From contig KB722770.1 of assembly GCA_000349905.1 (NCBI GenBank), positions 7,355 through 71,354 on the forward strand: a stretch of 64,000 bases of DNA, in the 5' to 3' direction. Under the pieces are notes generated by a model. That model was not told the DNA's origin and did no database searches. It worked only from the letters and a program-made list of their open reading frames with translations. This DNA comes from Volvariella volvacea V23 (lineage: Eukaryota > Basidiomycota > Agaricomycetes > Agaricales > Pluteaceae). Positions within the stretch are counted from its first letter, which is position 1, and each line of letters starts with the position of its first letter. A program made the position numbers and the translations under genes. Of this stretch, positions 1-13,165 are shown piece by piece.

Positions 1-3000
1 GGAAACTTTATAAATTCAAAATTTTGTAACATACGAAATATCCAAACCAACAGGAACAGCAGCGAGATCAGAGTATATAACGCCGACAGATCAGCCAACA
101 AAACCGGGAGTATAGTAAAGGGAATAACCACACGAATATGCTCACCCGATGGAACCAACATAAGAATCACTAGATTATGGGAAACGGCCTTAGGGAAAGA
201 AGAGGTTATCTTAGGATACCCATGGTTACGCCAAACCAAACCACAAATAGATTGGGAAGAAGGGACTATCAACTTCAAAGCAAACAAGTTCGTACAAGAA
301 ATGACGACGACCACAACTATAAAGAAGATAGAGACAAGTACCCTGCTGACATATTGTCAACCCTTCGCAGAATGATTCGAAAAGAAAGCATCCGAAAGGT
401 TACCAGAACGACGGAAATGGGATCACCCTATAGACCTCAAACCCGATTTCGTACCAAAGGATTGCAAAATATACCCATTACCCCTGCGACACCAGAATGA
501 ACTAGACGCCTTCCTCACAGAAAATTTAAGGAAAGGGTATATACGACCTAGCCAATCTCCAATGGCCTCCCCATTCTTCTTCATCGGAAAAAAAGATAGC
601 GGACTAAGACCTTGCCAAGATTATAGAAGGCTCAATGAAGGGACAATCAAGAATCGCTACCCACTACCACTAATATCCGAATTAGTCGATAAATTGAAGG
701 GGGCTAAATACTTCACAAAACTCGATCTACGATGGGGCTATAATAACGTCCGAATCAGAGAAGGAGACGAATGGAAGGCTGCATTCAAAACCAACAAAGG
801 ACTGTTCGAACCGACTGTCCTCTTTTTCGGTATGTACAACGCCCCAGCAACCTTCCAACAAATGATGAACAACATCCTAAGAGACATGATCGACGAAGGA
901 ATACTTGTGGTATACATGGACGACATACTACTATTTGCAAAAGATAAAGAAACTCTACGAGCAAATACCATATGCCTCCTCAAAAGACTTGTGGAACACG
1001 ATCTATTCCTAAAACCCGAAAAATGTAGCTTCGAACAAGAAGAAATCGAATTCTTGGGAATGATCATTAAGGAAGGACAAGTAGAAATGGATCAACGAAA
1101 ACTCGAAGGAATTCAACAATGGCCACAACCAAAAAACGTGAAAGAAGTACGCGCGTTTCTAGGGTTCTGCAACTTCTATCGACGGTTCATAACACACTAT
1201 GTGGAGGTAGCCAAACCACTCCATAACCTCACAAAGAAAGACGTACCCTTCCAATGGGGAATCGAATCACAAGAAGCATTTAAAACCCTTAAAAACCTTT
1301 TCCTTGGTAAACCCATTCTGCTAGCCCCCGACACCAGTAAACCCTTTTTAGTCGAAACAGATGCATCCAAGATAGCAACTGGAGGAGTACTCAAACAACA
1401 AGATACTAACGGGGATTGGCATCCAGTCGCATACCTCTCACAGTCATTAGACCCAGCGCAAAGCAACTACCAAATCTATGACCGGGAACTCCTGGCCATC
1501 ATACGCGCCCTACAGGCATGGAGGCAATATTTGTTAGGAAACCAACACACTACGACGATATATTGCGACCATCGAAACCTAACGTATTATAGAGAACCAC
1601 AAAAATTAACACCCAGGCAAGCCCGCTGGCAGTTAGAACTCTCACAGTTCGACATACGACTAATACATAAACCTGGAAAAATGCTAATAATGGCGGATGC
1701 ATTATCTAGACGGTCCGACCTAAACACGCCCAAATCGACAGAAAAAACGACGGTATTACCACCATCCGTCTTTATCAGCAAAATAGACACCAATATGGTG
1801 GAAGAAATAAAAAAAGCCCCGATTCAAGATGACAAAATACATCAAATCATCGAAGGACTAATCGGAACTTCACCACTACCTAAACACGTCAGGCGAGAAG
1901 ACTGGACAACAAACGAAGGACTACTATATTATCAAGGACGCTGCTACGTACCTGATCACCAGAATCTAAGACACGGAATCATCAAAACCACACATGACAC
2001 ACCCACTATTGCACATCCAGGACTATTACAAACCCTCGTCATCCTCCGAAGATACTACTGGTGGCCAGGAATGTACACAATGGTAAAAAAGTACGTCGAA
2101 GGATGTGCCCCTTGCCAACAAATGAAAATCAATACCCATCCAACAAAACCCCCCTTGATACCAATTCAGCCACTAACGAACGACCAACCATTTGCCACCA
2201 TCACAATGGACTTCATCACCGACCTACCCGAATCACGAGGATTCAATACACTTCTCGTCATCATAGATCACGGGGCAACCAAGGGAATGATCATTAACCC
2301 CTGCCGAAAGGATATCACCGCAGAAGAAACGGCGGAACTAGTACACAACTCCGTATACCGAAGATTCAGGCTACCATGAAAGATCATATCCGACAGAGGT
2401 ACACAGTTCGCAGCACAAATATTCCAAGAATGGCAGAAGTTGTTAGGTACCAAAACAGCCCTTAGTACCGCATATCACCCACAAATGGATGGAGAAACCG
2501 AACGAATGAATCAGGAAATCGAAACTTATTTAAGGATATATTGTGGCAATTTCCCCAAAGAATGGGCAACTCCCCATCACATCACAAACCTAGAGTTTTC
2601 TCACAACTTCTGAACCCCGAACGCCAGGAACGAATCACCCTTCTATCTCATGATGGGGTATCACCCGAAGGCTATACCCGAACACCCCGAACCATCATAC
2701 ATCCCTGACGTCAACAAACGATTACGTGTTCTCACCGAAGCAAGAAAAGAAGCCTTAGCTGCTCACGAATTAACAAGGATCAATATGACAAAATGGAACC
2801 GCACAAATTACACACCCTTCAAAGTAGGGGAACAAGTATGGTTGGAAGCAAAAAATCTTAAAACCCATAGAATCATAAAGAAACTGGCACCAAAGCGTGA
2901 GGGACCATTCAAAATCACAAAGGTATTAGGACCCGTAACATTCCAACTAGAATTACCAGAACAATGGAAGATCCATAACGTATTCCATGCATCCCTACTA

Positions 3001-3462
3001 ACCCCATACAAGGAAAATAACATACACGGACCAAACTTCCTAATGCCACCGTCAGATATCATCAATGACGAAGAAGAATGGGAAGTAGAAAACATCATTA
3101 AACACCGATGGATAGGCCCAAAAAGGAAACGACAAGTTGAATACCTAATTGCATGGAAGGGATACCCATCTTCGGAAAACCGTTGGGAAAAAGAAGAACT
3201 CCTGGCAAACGCCCCTGAAATCCTCAAAAGATATAAAGAGGAACATAATATTTTCACATCCGAAGCATCTTCACCATCCTTTTCTTCTCATGAGTCAATA
3301 CATCACCAACTCCGAAGCCGTCACCGCCGCCGTCACCCAGATCCACAACTGGATCAGGGAGAGTCCCGTCAATCGGGACCAAATCCTCAACCACTTCGCC
3401 GTTCTACACGCACAAGGCGACCCCCTGCGCATCGCAGCATTTACCCTCCTCATGTTGTTTGA
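1..3462 (+). pseudogene. Ty3/chromovirus pol gene, 5'-truncated by the window, with three in-frame TGA stops
   Basis: Frame 1 reads the end of a retropepsin domain (about 110-290, with an ILGYPWL-type motif), then reverse transcriptase from about 420 with YMDD at 913-924. RNase H follows at about 1340-1700, and an HHCC zinc-binding integrase head at about 1990-2140. The integrase core has its second Asp in SDRGTQF (about 2389) and the Glu in DGETERMN (about 2488). A C-terminal chromodomain lies at about 3073-3249. TGA codons at 373-375, 2377-2379 and 2611-2613 interrupt one otherwise continuous frame. No TAA or TAG does so before the true end at 3462. The element would copy RNA to cDNA and integrate it, and chromodomains of this class are known to steer integration to chromatin. 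As it stands the copy cannot make a full polyprotein. The gag and 5' LTR lie outside the window. Confidence 0.93.
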
Positions 3463-4046
3463 GATAATGGACAACCTTCGGGGGGGGGTCGTCCAACCTC
3501 TCTAGGGCGGTGGAATCCATGCACCAAGCGGTGCAGTATTTAAATCAGGCAGCTGAAGACAACCTCGCGACAATGACCCTCCTCACGTACCCACTAGCAA
3601 GGAGCGGTATCCATATTAACAATGACCGTCTAGTATGTCCCCTTCATGACCAACCACACTTACCAGCGACAGGACCCAGACTCGACCCTCCACGGTCACC
3701 ACCACCACCACCCTCACTGCCACAGGAAGTAGCAGCAACCACATCATCAGCAGACGACCTCAACCCAACAACAAGCACTGGGAGTCCATCCCAGGCACCC
3801 CCATTCACAGCAGCGGCTCTGGCCGTAATCCTAGTCACTCAGACGACAACCACGACCCCCGACTCTCCTCCATATCAACCACAAGAGACACCCCCCACAT
3901 CACCACCAACGACACCCAGACCCGAACCCACCAACACCATTCCCCCACGACACCGAACGTCACCACACTTATCCATAGACTCCCACGGCATAGAACAAAT
4001 CACCCAGACACGTTCCCCATCATCACCATCGTACTTTTGCCAGTGA
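3290..4046 (+). CDS. Accessory ORF downstream of pol in the Ty3 element, frame-broken at a G9 run
   Basis: An ATG at 3290 opens a frame that overlaps the last 173 bases of pol and encodes a helical-looking segment beginning MSQYITNSEAVTAAV, stopping at 3505. A run of nine G (3480-3488) lies just before that stop. In the next frame the same kind of sequence continues to 4046 through an ESMHQAVQYLNQAAED segment, a His/Cys-containing stretch and a long Pro/Thr/Ser-rich tail. A one-base change in the G run would join the two. Base composition rises sharply in C from about 3290, unlike the A-rich pol. Function unknown. It could be a real second retroelement ORF, or a fused downstream portion of the polyprotein. 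Confidence 0.5.
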
Positions 4047-4086
4047 TGGGATTGCCACTCAAGGAACAAGCAGATATACTCACAGG

Positions 4087-4470
4087 TTGAGACATACGAG
4101 ATGGATGAGGGGCCCAACATGGAGCACATCACGGTCGTCAACCTGTGCTTCCGGTGCAACCGGGAATGCCTACACTTCGTCAACGGGAGACGAATTCACC
4201 CCTACCACGAACAACGAATCATTCGTCGACAACGACCTCTTCCTCGTCAACGACCGGCCACAATGTCACCAAGGCCATCTTCATTCGCAGACTCCCAGTG
4301 GGGAACCCCCAGCAATCTACCACGCATCGACGTCAACGACGATCAGACTACCTGGTGGGGCAACAGAGCGGCAGATGAGTGGGATACCCGTCCTCAAGGA
4401 CTACTCCGTGCACCCTGACTCTTCAACAACTGCAGGGCCAGGGGATTTTGAAGCTAGAGCAGCGCTCTAG
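4087..4470 (+). other. Possible C-terminal remnant of the element's accessory ORF
   Basis: Between the Pro/Thr-rich ORF and the polypurine tract, two overlapping frames stay open. The frame starting at 4101 (ending 4418) reads a C-x2-C pair followed by His residues (CFRCNRECLHF), which resembles a zinc-binding knuckle. The frame starting at 4087 is open to 4470. I cannot decide which, if either, was translated. Confidence 0.3.
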
Positions 4471-4473
4471 CGA

Positions 4474-4490
4474 GTCTAGTGGGGGGGTAG
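4474..4490 (+). other. Polypurine tract of the Ty3 element
   Basis: A purine-rich stretch containing seven consecutive G lies immediately upstream of the TGTTACG start of the 3' LTR. This is where plus-strand priming occurs in LTR retroelements. Confidence 0.6.
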
Positions 4491-5030
4491 TGTTACGACG
4501 ATGGGTAATCATCATTTTCAGCTAGTGTGCTTTCGGACTATCGGACTCATTTTCTCTTTCGAGTAGTTACAACTCCTTTCGGTAACTACAATAGCATTTC
4601 CCCATTCAGTAGTAGACGCGCGTCCATAGCTTACGCGTCTATAAGCGTACGCGTCCATAGCTTACGCGTCTATAAGCGTACGCGTCCATAGCTTACACGT
4701 CTATAAGCATACGCGTCCATAGCTTACACGTACAAATGACTCGAGTACAGCATTTTCTTTCACAACTATAGCATAATACCACAGAATGTATAAATACTCC
4801 AATTCTTTAGCGTAGAACTTTAGCTTGACCTCCTGTTCTTTCTGTATACTTCTTTCGTACTTCACGGTACAAATTCAATCCCGACTTATCTCATTAATGC
4901 CTTTGACGACGGATCGACTCAACATTCTGTTGGCCTCAATCATCCTCATCATCTTACTCGATTACAAGACAAGAGTGTATCTGCACCTTTGACTTACGAA
5001 TCGACGCGTTAAGGTAACGTCGCCGTAACA
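4491..5030 (+). repeat. 3' LTR of the Ty3 element (540 bp)
   Basis: The LTR starts TGTTACGACG and ends CGCCGTAACA, an inverted terminal repeat with TG...CA ends. It contains a 31-bp minisatellite and a TATA-like TATAAATACTCC at about 4789 that would be the LTR promoter. The inverted solo LTR at 5594-6085 is a close relative, which fixes both boundaries. The target-site duplication cannot be checked because the 5' LTR lies outside the window. Confidence 0.9.
4619..4740 (+). repeat. 31-bp tandem repeat inside the LTR
   Basis: CGCGTCCATAGC starts at 4619, 4650, 4681 and 4712, an exact 31-base spacing. Each 31-mer is itself built from two half-units (CGCGTCCATAGCTTA and CGCGTCTATAAGCGTA-like), with a few C/T differences in the last copies. 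Confidence 0.9.
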
Positions 5031-5588
5031 ATTTGGCACTAAGCAGTGTGTTACAAGTACTTACCTCTGTACTATTCTTTGAGCAGGAGTAGATATAGCA
5101 AGAGTAGTTGCTTGTGCACAGATAATGCAGTAGAGCAAGGAAAGAACAAATTGATTGATCTGAGGAGCAATACTCAGAAGTACAGGCCTTATATATCTAC
5201 AAGACTGTATATAACTATTTGTATAATGTAAATGACTGACAACAGATCTATCAGATATCTGAAGCATGTGTTTAACTTAATTGACCAATGGTGTAAGTCC
5301 CTCTATTCTACAATGTTCCATGACATTTCATGAGGTTGTACATATGACTCAATCATGATGTAATATGACTCTGAGGTTCTGGGATGTTTTATAACCTTCT
5401 GGAAAGTTCTAGAGAAGTCTTGGCATGTAAAAATGTTACTAATAGTGATTATATAATAAGAATAGACGCCTAGGATAAGCACTGAGGCATAAGCGCCCAC
5501 AATAGCCACGCTTGAGGGATACTAGAAAAATGTGAGGTAATTGAAGGGAAGTAATAGTGTAAATGCTGTCACATGTAGAAAGCCATGA
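5031..5588. other. AT-rich spacer between LTRs, no gene seen
   Basis: About 560 bases separate the 3' LTR from the inverted solo LTR. Short ORFs here show no recognisable protein. The bases just after the LTR (TTTGGCACTAAGC) resemble the spacing of a primer-binding site, but no gag-like frame follows. Confidence 0.5.
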
Positions 5589-5593
5589 CACAG

Positions 5594-6085
5594 TGTTACG
5601 GCGATGTTACCTTAACATGTCGATCTCTAAGTCAAAGGTGCAGAAATACTTTGGACTTATAGACGAGTAAGATGATGAGGATGATTGAGGCCAACAGAAT
5701 GTTGAATCGATCCGTCGTCAAAGGCGTTAATGAGATAAGTCGAGATGAGATTCGCACAGCGAAGTACGAGATGAATACAAAGAGCAAACAGGAGGTCAAG
5801 CTGAAGTTCTATGCTAAAGAATTGGAGTATTTATACGTTCCATGGTATTATGTTGTGGCTAAGAAAGGAAATGCTGTTCTCGAGTCATTTGTACGTGTAA
5901 GCTATGGACGCGTAAGCTATGGATGCGTAAGCTATGGACGTGTAAGCTATGGACGCGTGTATATTACTGGATGGAGGAATGCTATTGTAGTTACCGAAAG
6001 AAGTTGTAACTACTCGAAAGAGAAAATGAGTCCGATAGTCCAAAAGCACACTAGCTGAAGATGACGATTATTCATCGTCGTAACA
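5594..6085 (-). repeat. Solo LTR, inverted relative to the Ty3 element, with 5-bp TSD
   Basis: Read on the minus strand it begins TGTTACGACGATG and ends ATCGCCGTAACA, and it follows the 4491-5030 LTR almost base for base with scattered transitions. It is flanked by the direct repeat CACAG at 5589-5593 and 6086-6090, the 5-bp duplication expected for Ty3 integration. There is no internal coding region, so it is a recombined solo LTR. Its internal repeat (about 5889-5960) has a 15-16 bp period instead of 31 bp. Confidence 0.93.
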
Positions 6086-6330
6086 CACAGTGGATCCATC
6101 TATTATTAATATAGTTAGAAACATATAGTAAGCCAATAAAAAAAGTTATATATCCAGGATTGACAGGTCTCAGATGCAAAGATAAAATAAACAGAGTTTT
6201 TCCAATCTTCAATCCCAAGATTTTGCCAGATATATTGCATAAGTTCATCAAAATCAAAGTTAATCATACTTTCCAAAAGGTATATAGGTGGGCTTTTTTT
6301 AGATCTTTGTAATAAAAACCAAGAGCAAGT

Positions 6331-8025
6331 CTACCAACAATGAGCAAAAAGGGTTAAATGATTGTGATTTGCATTAGCAAGCTTTGTTTTGAGCATTTTT
6401 AAAGATCTATTAATTATTTCAATAGCATAGGAGTTCATGTCAATAAAATAGCTTTTACTGTGTTGAAAATTACAAAGAAAATCAAAGAAAGATTGGTGAT
6501 GAATTCTTATCTCATCATCATTGGTGCTTGGAATTGCAAGAACAGAATGAAGTTTTTTAAGCTTTAATTGGCACATTCCAGAAGTAATTCCCAAAATGTC
6601 TGCTATGTTCTGTAAGCTAGTAGATAAGAATACTCCAGATTGGCCGAAGGGATCCTCTAAAACAAGATAAAGAATTGTTTGTATAAGTTTATCATTGGGT
6701 TTATGAGATGTTTGCATAATTTGCATATATAAGTTATCAAGAGGAGATAAAGCCTCCTGGAATCTATCAAGAAATTTCTGTAGGTGTTCTTGAGGGCTAA
6801 CCATTTCTTGATCAATGAACCTGCAGGATAAATATACTGCCCATCAGCTCTATATGTAATTTGGGTAACAACTTGGTTAGAAGGCCAAATACCATTAATT
6901 GCATGCTCCTGAAGTATTTGCCTGTGCTTTTTGTAGATAGCAGAGCAGAAAAAGAAGACCTAATAAAGCACTGCATCTCTGCAAAATCCTTATGGTTGCA
7001 AAGGTCAATCTGAGGTCGACAAATCACAGAAATTTGTTCACTTGAAAAATAGTCGGTAATAAGGGGTTCTGGACAACTACCAATAAGAAATGCAATGGGA
7101 AATTGAGAGCCACAAGATGCAACAAGATGCAGAATTGTTTGTCTGATCTTTCGAAGTGCCACACTCATCTAAGCCATCTAAAATAATGACTGCTGGCAAG
7201 GCAGAGGGAAAATCCAACAACTTGAAAGGTTCAATTATGAGTTTTCTCCACTGGACTTGCCAATCAGCATATAGCAGCAATGGGTCTCGAATGAGGATGT
7301 TGTCAATCTCATGTCCTATACTTTCATTAAAGGAAGCCAGTTGATATGCCAAAGTTGGAACCAGTGCATGAGGATTGTTCCGCCGAGGATCGTTACGGAA
7401 AAAGAAGAATGATCCAGCTACTCGGGTGTTGGAATTCTTTCTGCTCCTTTGGTCCAGCCTATCTGCAGTGGTTTTGGCAATGGCCGATTTGCCAATACCA
7501 GTAGGGCCTCGCAACCAGACAACTGGTTTGTCGCGATTGGGATCTTCAATCCAAGAAGACAAATCGGATAGAATGAGTTCGCGTGTTTCTTCGTGGCACC
7601 CAAGGGGATCCGCGCGCACATTGCCAGTGTGCATGGCATCTTTAACGACGTGCTCACAAAGAAAGTCTCTGCCTAAACCAAATGAGGCCATAGGCCCAAT
7701 GGTTAAGAGACCAATATGTTGGCCAGGTCAAATGACACATACCTCGTTTACTCGGAACCTGCCCAGAAGCCCCATAATTGTGAATATTGATTGCAGGCCC
7801 AAAGTTGGAAACAAAGGTCCCGCTTTCGTTGATGATTTGGGAATGATTGAATGCAGCAGTTGATATCGCATTTTCGGGATTGGGAGTCGGGGGCATATTA
7901 TCTGTTGGTGGGCTGTACGATTGCATCGACAGGCGTGGACCAATGACGGAGAACGATGGCAAATGCAGCAAATTCGATGTTCGAAGTTTACAACTGATAG
8001 TTAATCGTTGCGGTCTTCCAAGCAA
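6331..8025 (-). pseudogene. NACHT-type P-loop NTPase (NWD2-like), frameshifted
   Basis: The minus strand encodes a fungal NACHT NTPase. The first exon ends at 7743. A 70-bp intron (7742-7673) precedes a second exon with the linker DPLGCHEETRE, a Walker A GPTGIGKSAIAK and a Walker B VIILDGLDEC. After Walker B the reading frame changes near 7170, again near 6890 and again near 6805. The successive frames carry the expected downstream motifs (FPIAFLIGSCPEP, then QYIYPAGSLIK, then LYMQIM and the C-terminal helical region) to a stop at 6331. No splice sites explain the changes. Intact relatives are STAND-type signalling ATPases linked to non-self recognition in fungi. The 3' half is unusually AT-rich for this window, and I read it as a dead copy. 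The exact start codon is uncertain. Confidence 0.8.
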
Positions 8026-8761
8026 GAGCGGGAGTGAAAAGTGTCGAGTATAAGCTGGAACGATGAGAGTACAAGTTGCTTAACTGGACAAAAGCTGTTA
8101 CCTCGTGGACTTTGTTTGTTACAGCATCCCCTAACGAGGGGTCGGCGCTTGTTGGTGCGATCATCAATGTGTTACTCATAGCAGCTTGCTCTATCCTTCG
8201 CATTCTACGGTACGACTACCTGACCTCTCATACTTCGAATCCTTAGCCTAATCGAAGTCAAAGATGTAGAGCTTCTATTTTCGGCGATAATTCCATTACA
8301 GTTACGAAGGTCCTAAAAGCCCCATCAAACATGAGCGCCGACAAAAGCTCTGACAAGCCTTCGATCTAACACAATGACCACTGCGGCACGCTCCCGCACG
8401 ATTTCTCAACGTTATCAACCTAGCAACGGAGAAGCCGCCACAATAGTATACGAGGCTCTTGCTGTGAGGATTATAAATTTCTTGATTAATTCGTCATGGT
8501 CAACGATTAGTCGATTCCCAACCAAAATAACAGATGATGGAGTTTACGCTGTTCTCACTACCTGCTTCCCGACCTTTCGAATGAGCAGTACCCGTGCAAA
8601 ACACTGTCCGGAGTCGATATTTGCACTTGATCAGTTGCCTACTCACAATATTAACGACGCACGCGCCGATTGACAAATAATGACAATCGTTTTACATTCG
8701 TTACTATCGTATAACAATCCAACAGTCCGATATACTATAGCCGATGAGAGAAACTAAAGTC
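8026..8761. other. Intergenic, no supported gene
   Basis: This stretch separates the NACHT pseudogene from the 3' end of the GMC gene. A plus-strand ORF of 99 codons (8374-8673) shows no recognisable features and lacks the codon bias of neighbouring exons. Confidence 0.5.
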
Positions 8762-11140
<2,379 letters not shown>

Positions 11141-11803
11141 CTTCACTGTGCGTAGGTACTTGTCCTTACACTGCTCGAGAGCAAGAGAGTGCAAATGTAG
11201 TCCTTGGTCTCATTCCAAGTGGTCCCAGCTGGTCTTTATACTGCAACCACAGGCCGGTTACGGGATCCACTCTCATCGTCGTTTGGCGCCTCACAAGGAT
11301 TTGGAAAGGCACCCACGGACTCGGACTAGCATCGTACATCCACATCAAAATCGCCACATCAAAATGCGAAGGCACATAGAATATAGAATGGAACACAACA
11401 TACCTGTCGACGCAGAGCAGACCTGAATTGGGAGTGCGAGCGAGTACCACAAAAGTACTATGCCGACATAACTTCCAGCATGCTTACACACTACTGATGT
11501 GATCGTTTCCTAACGAGCTTTCTGACAGATGGAGTAGTGCGATGACGCAGCCATGCTAGACTACAAAGGGCACGAATCTGCTCCAAAGAAGTTAGGTTGA
11601 CGTAGATAGTGTGGGGGAGAAATGCAACCTACCATACTACCTTCACCTTCCGATTCGTCGTGTGAAATTTGGTAATCTTGTTACCAAACGCAGCAGCATT
11701 GTACATCCAGGAGACAGGAGTTGGGCACCCACATCAGATCTTGCAGGCCAGAGTTCGGCATTCTATGGTTGGCGGTCGTGATCACGGTTTAGTTGGTCTG
11801 ATA
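11141..11803. other. Intergenic upstream of the GMC gene
   Basis: This is presumably the promoter region of the minus-strand GMC gene. Short ORFs on both strands show no recognisable product. Confidence 0.4.
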
Positions 11804-12009
11804 CTATGCCTCATCAGGCATTCGCGATCGTCGTCGAGTCGTAAATGTCCCAAGTGTCACCACGGCAGAAGACTGCCACATTGCAAGTCCGTCGTGGCAA
11901 TGTATACAGTGTAGGTGGCGCTGGACCTAGTATGGTAACAAATTTGCTCCTCCACTGGCTGCCTGCGGCTAGCGTGACATCTGGGAAGTGAATGCCTGAT
12001 GAGGCATAG
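11804..12009. mobile_element. 206-bp MITE with 20-bp perfect terminal inverted repeats and TA target duplication
   Basis: The left end CTATGCCTCATCAGGC... (11804-11823) is matched perfectly in inverted orientation by 11990-12009, and both ends are flanked by TA (11802-11803 and 12010-12011). The interior has no coding capacity. TA duplications and short TIRs are the hallmarks of non-autonomous Tc1/mariner elements. Confidence 0.85.
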
Positions 12010-12302
12010 TAAGTGGAGATGAGGCATGTTCATTTGAACTATAGTCGTACAGTATGACTGGGCGGAGCCGATAAGGTCCAACCTGTCCCTAACGATATCG
12101 GATTCCGTGCGTCATAGTGCGCACCCATATGTTCGACATGTGTAGTACTTTACGCCTTGCAAGGCTTCTACGTCGGCAAGGGGCCTCAATGTGCTTAGGC
12201 GGAGATAGTTTATTACTTTTCTAACTGTGAAGACAGCGTCAGCAAATATATCTTATCAACCCCGGATCATAAAATATCTAATAACAAAAGGAGTACGTGA
12301 TC
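12010..12302. other. Short intergenic stretch 3' of ERG2
   Basis: It contains no gene. A second GATGAGGCATG word at about 12018 echoes the MITE end, possibly by chance. Confidence 0.4.
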
Positions 12303-13165
12303 CTAAATCTTGCCAATCCACAGGTTCCTAAACATCTCTCGCGCAGTTATTACTGCCGTTCTGTAGAATGTTGGGAAATCGAGGGTCGATGTGACGGTAT
12401 CAGCGAAACCAAAGGGGAGCATTGGTGGGATCCATCCTATATGGCAAGGGCAGGACGATCAGTACCAAATAGAATTGGATGGAACGAAATGGATGCGTTA
12501 CTTACCACGTGCGTATTCCAAGGCAAAGCAGGCCTTGTGCATTTTGTACTGCTTCACTGAGCCTCTGGGCAAGTGATGAACCGATCCAGGAGGGTATCTC
12601 TCCATCTCTAAAGCACCCGGACTAAACGCCCATTGCTCTCCCACCAGAATGTTGAAGTAATCATCGGCGGTATGCAGTCCAGTGTGTCCCTCGGTTCCGA
12701 GGGGCGTGCCGAAGATGATCAAGTATTCTGTTATACTCGCGTGGATGATGTACATGGCACCCATGGCACCACCGGCGTTGTTGAACATCCATTCTTTGGT
12801 ATTTGTGTTGATGGCGATTTGTGAGGAAGGGTGGGTGGCGGTGAGGTTGGCGACGATGTGGTCGATCATCCCAGAGAGGTCGTCTGGTGAAGCAGCGATT
12901 GCAGACTTGGCTAGCTCGTGTAGGCTGGTGGGGTCGAAGACATACCACCGGTCCTAAATTTGGCAGTTAGCTAGGCAATAGAGATGCGACACGAAAATTT
13001 CGCGTCGTAATAGAACGAGAAGAAGTTGCATACCTTGATGGTATCAAGGAACTTGACGAAAGCAATAAAGACACAGAATAATGCAGCGCGTATGAACCAA
13101 GTTTCTAGGGATGTACTAGGGGACTTTGTGCTCGCTTTGCCGTTGGGTTTCGTTGAGGCGCTCAT
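12303..13165 (-). CDS. ERG2: Sterol C-8 isomerase (ERG2/sigma-1 receptor family)
   Basis: Three exons (13165-13034, 12953-12506, 12436-12303) join in frame to a protein of about 237 residues. The N-terminal region has one membrane helix ([21 protein letters not shown]). The family core follows: [39 protein letters not shown] and [10 protein letters not shown], with the Glu and His residues typical of ERG2. The protein then ends in [13 protein letters not shown] and a conserved amphipathic C-terminal region. The enzyme shifts the sterol B-ring double bond from C8 to C7 in ergosterol synthesis at the ER membrane. I chose the start at 13165 (MSASTKPNG). An in-frame upstream ATG at 13240 would add 25 residues, but a TATA-like ATATATAATTT (about 13242-13252, minus strand) sits immediately before it, favouring the inner start. 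Confidence 0.95.

Noticed and set aside
5031..5050. Possible primer-binding site just after the 3' LTR, hinting at a second element in tandem
   Set aside because: TTTGGCACTAAGC does not match a primer-binding site I know, and no gag or pol follows before the solo LTR.
8374..8673. 99-codon plus-strand ORF
   Set aside because: No domain, signal or splice context, and composition like the surrounding intergenic DNA.
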